DNA from: Oscillospiraceae bacterium
Lineage (GTDB): Bacteria > Bacillota > Clostridia > Oscillospirales > Ruminococcaceae
Reading direction: 5' to 3'
DNA length: 8,072 nucleotides
NCBI GenBank assembly: GCA_900765125.1
Contig: CAAFQL010000269.1
Location: forward strand, 1-8,072
The notes under the pieces were generated by a model, which worked only from the letters and a program-made list of their open reading frames with translations, did not search any database and was not told where the DNA came from. Of this stretch, positions 6,473 through 8,072 are shown in pieces (the first letter of the stretch is position 1; every line of letters begins with the position of its first letter). A program made the position numbers and the translations under genes.

Positions 6473-6952
6473 TTATAACCTGATCACAAGCTCACGGCTC
6501 GTTTTACTATATTCACGAGTTTCAACACCGGCATGACGAAACATCATCATAGCAGCTTTTGTACTGTCTGTATCTGAATATTTGTTGTCACAATAGATAA
6601 CCTCTTTTATACCACTTTGAATAATAGCCTTTGCACATTCATTGCAAGGGTAAAGGGTAACATAAAGTCTGCAATCTTTAAGACTTCCTGCGTTGCGGTT
6701 AAGTATTGCATTGAGCTCTGCATGACATACATAAGCATACTTTGTATCAAGAAAACTGCCGTCTCTATCCCAAGGCATATTATTGTCATCCCAGCCAATA
6801 GGCATACCATTATATCCTACTGCAACGATTTTATTCTCATCATTTACAATACAAGCTCCGACCTGAGTGTTATTATCCTTGCTGCGATTGGCAGAAAGAA
6901 TCGCAACTCCCATGAAGTATTCGTCCCATGAAAGATAATCACTGCGCTTCAT
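6473..6952 (-). CDS. Zinc-dependent dCMP deaminase (deoxycytidylate deaminase)
   Basis: The 159-residue cytoplasmic enzyme deaminates dCMP to dUMP, the substrate for thymidylate synthase. Zinc ligands and catalytic residues are visible: H77 and proton-shuttle E79 in CHAELN, and C103 and C106 in YPCNEC. SANRSKD (20-26), TQVGACIVN (29-37) and VGYNGMP (45-51) are typical of dCMP deaminases rather than cytidine or tRNA adenosine deaminases. The sequence closely resembles the vertebrate DCTD type along its whole length, including the MKR-x-DYLSW start. The ATG at 6952 is chosen on that resemblance. A TTG at 6961 in the same frame would add three residues; it overlaps the upstream TGA as TTGA and has GGAG 7 nt before it, so it remains a real alternative. 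The gene directly follows the cellulase gene and is closed by a terminator. Confidence 0.93.
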   Translation of the reverse strand: MKRSDYLSWDEYFMGVAILSANRSKDNNTQVGACIVNDENKIVAVGYNGMPIGWDDNNMPWDRDGSFLDTKYAYVCHAELNAILNRNAGSLKDCRLYVTLYPCNECAKAIIQSGIKEVIYCDNKYSDTDSTKAAMMMFRHAGVETREYSKTSRELVIRL

Positions 6953-6975
6953 AGTTATCAACTCTTATCTCCGGG
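6950..6975 (-). promoter_or_regulatory. Stop/start junction between cellulase and dCMP deaminase genes
   Basis: On the minus strand GGAGATAAGAG precedes TTGATAACTATG. The TGA (6958-6960) ends the cellulase frame. TTG (6959-6961) overlaps it by two bases in the sequence TTGA, and ATG (6950-6952) lies 5 nt after the stop. The Shine-Dalgarno GGAG, inside the last cellulase codons, fits the TTG better; the ATG is more likely by homology. Either way the two genes should be translationally coupled. Confidence 0.6.
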
Positions 6976-8072
6976 AAATTTAGTAATGCTTCCGTTAAGA
7001 TATTCTTTATAAAGAATCATATCAAAAACATTCACCTTACCATCTGCATTTACATCAGCAGCAGACTTATCAAGGCTTGCACCTTTAGCGTTTACAATAT
7101 ACTTTGAAACCCTTACAAGGTCAGCAACAGTTACCTTCTTATCATTTGTAACGTCACCAAAAACAACCTTTTCCGGTTTAGGATCATCAATATTACCGGT
7201 TGACTTTGTACCGCCATCAATGTTGCTTCCCTCAGTGGAAGAATAGCTGCTGTAAAATTCATTTAGTGAAAGACCATTCTGACCAAGAGGAATCTGATGG
7301 TCAAGTCCTATATACTTTCCTGTTTCAGATGTCTGCCAAAGAGATGGCTCCATAAGAGCATACTTTTTTTCTTCCCATGTAATAGTTGTGCCAGTGTTTA
7401 TAGAATAAGAAAGATTAGCCCAAAGACCACCTGTATCCCCGGAGTTGGTGTTCAGACACCAGAAAGTATGGTTTATATGATTGTCAATCATATAGTCACG
7501 AAGCAATGTCATCCATTTCTGGTTCTCAGCTCCGTCCATATGACCGCCCCACTCACCAATAAGCTCAGGAGCGATATCCTCAGCATTAATATATGCCCAT
7601 GTATCATACCAATAATCATCAAGCAAAGTCTGAGTTGTAAAGTCTTTATCAAACCATGTCTGTGCATAAACTGAAGGACCGTAGTCATGAGGTGAATAAA
7701 CAATCTGGCTTGTTCCGCTGTCAGGTACTATAGGATACTCTCTTGCACCACGGAAGTTACCACCCCACCATGCACCTATGTATGGTGAATTGTCACGTCT
7801 ATCCGGCATACCCCAATAATCACCCGGCATAGCTCCACTAAGTGACTGCTCAACACCTTCGATAAAGATAAGCGCATTTGGATTAACTTCCAAAATTGAA
7901 TTGGCACATCTGGTTGCAGCATAAGCCCAGTTGTTTTCATCAGTAGAACCATCCCACTTTGCAGCCTGAGCACCTTCCTGACCCTTACCATGTGGTTCAT
8001 TTTTCAGGTCATATCCTATAAGAGTATCATTATTCTTATATTTATCAGCTATCCATGTAAGTGTTTCTATCA
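6958..8072 (-). CDS. GH5 endoglucanase (subfamily 1-like) with C-terminal dockerin, 5'-partial
   Basis: The frame is open to the right edge and shows 370 residues. The catalytic part matches the GH5_1 type (Acidothermus E1-like): YDLKNEPHG with acid/base Glu (visible residue 25), NPNALIFIEGVEQ, AWWGGNFRGA, VYSPHDYGPSVYAQTWF, ELIGEWGG with nucleophile Glu (visible 173), and FWCLNTNSGDTGG. It should cleave internal beta-1,4 bonds in cellulose. A Ser/Gly/Thr linker (about 275-300) leads to a type I dockerin. Its two calcium-binding repeats are GDVTNDKKVTVADLVRVSKYI (about 305-325) and ADVNADGKVNVFDMILYKEYL (about 338-358); the second has canonical D-x-N-x-D spacing, the first has Thr at the usual Asn position. 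The signal peptide and the first part of the barrel lie outside the window. The protein is expected to be secreted and docked on a scaffoldin by cohesin binding. A dCMP deaminase gene follows at once. Confidence 0.93.
   Translation of the reverse strand, partial: IETLTWIADKYKNNDTLIGYDLKNEPHGKGQEGAQAAKWDGSTDENNWAYAATRCANSILEVNPNALIFIEGVEQSLSGAMPGDYWGMPDRRDNSPYIGAWWGGNFRGAREYPIVPDSGTSQIVYSPHDYGPSVYAQTWFDKDFTTQTLLDDYWYDTWAYINAEDIAPELIGEWGGHMDGAENQKWMTLLRDYMIDNHINHTFWCLNTNSGDTGGLWANLSYSINTGTTITWEEKKYALMEPSLWQTSETGKYIGLDHQIPLGQNGLSLNEFYSSYSSTEGSNIDGGTKSTGNIDDPKPEKVVFGDVTNDKKVTVADLVRVSKYIVNAKGASLDKSAADVNADGKVNVFDMILYKEYLNGSITKFPGDKS

Noticed and set aside
6617..6931. Plus-strand frame of 104 residues
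   Set aside because: It is the antisense shadow of the dCMP deaminase gene, whose zinc motifs are intact.
7297..7674. Plus-strand frame of 125 residues
   Set aside because: It is antisense to the GH5 catalytic region, has no ribosome binding site and gives a Cys/Pro-rich product without recognisable features.
7891..7893. TTG at 7893 as start of the cellulase
   Set aside because: The frame stays open upstream and encodes the essential YDLKNEPHG acid/base segment, so the true start is beyond the right edge.

Overview
The window looks like the chromosome of a spore-forming, fibre-degrading Firmicute of the Ruminococcus (Oscillospiraceae) type. The reasons are a cellulase ending in a type I dockerin (a cellulosome part), YabP/YqfC and YlbJ-like sporulation proteins, AT-rich DNA, AAAGGA-type ribosome binding sites and near-consensus sigma-A promoters. 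The species cannot be fixed from sequence alone.

Layout. (1) Positions 1-1358 hold two divergent genes. On the minus strand, running off the left edge, is the start of a YqfC/YabP-family sporulation protein, whose reading frame is open at the window edge. On the plus strand is a YlbJ-like polytopic membrane protein. A strong bidirectional hairpin (1412-1442) closes this part. (2) Positions 1498-2282 hold a minus-strand lipoprotein gene with a perfect TTGACA-N17-TATAAT promoter. (3) Positions 2345-6368 form a minus-strand transcription unit: a TTGAAA-N17-TATAAT promoter, trmB (tRNA m7G46 methyltransferase), then, 17 nt later, a 1046-residue glycosidase of the GH59 (galactocerebrosidase) type, then a terminator. 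(4) Positions 6435-8072 form a second minus-strand unit. A GH5 cellulase with a dockerin enters from the right edge. It is followed, with overlapping or nearly touching stop and start, by a dCMP deaminase and a terminator.

The dockerin cellulase works outside the cell on plant glucan. TrmB and dCMP deaminase are cytoplasmic housekeeping enzymes that appear to share transcripts with glycosidase genes. The two left-hand genes belong to the sporulation programme.

The most unusual item is the GH59-like protein. It keeps both catalytic glutamates and the galactocerebrosidase domain order. It has no signal peptide and no room for one upstream. It carries an extra beta-sandwich domain and a tail of more than 200 residues, first helical and charged and then acidic and disordered, that family members such as human GALC lack. 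No tRNA, rRNA, CRISPR array, insertion sequence or phage gene was seen, and no gene-free stretch exceeds 300 bases.
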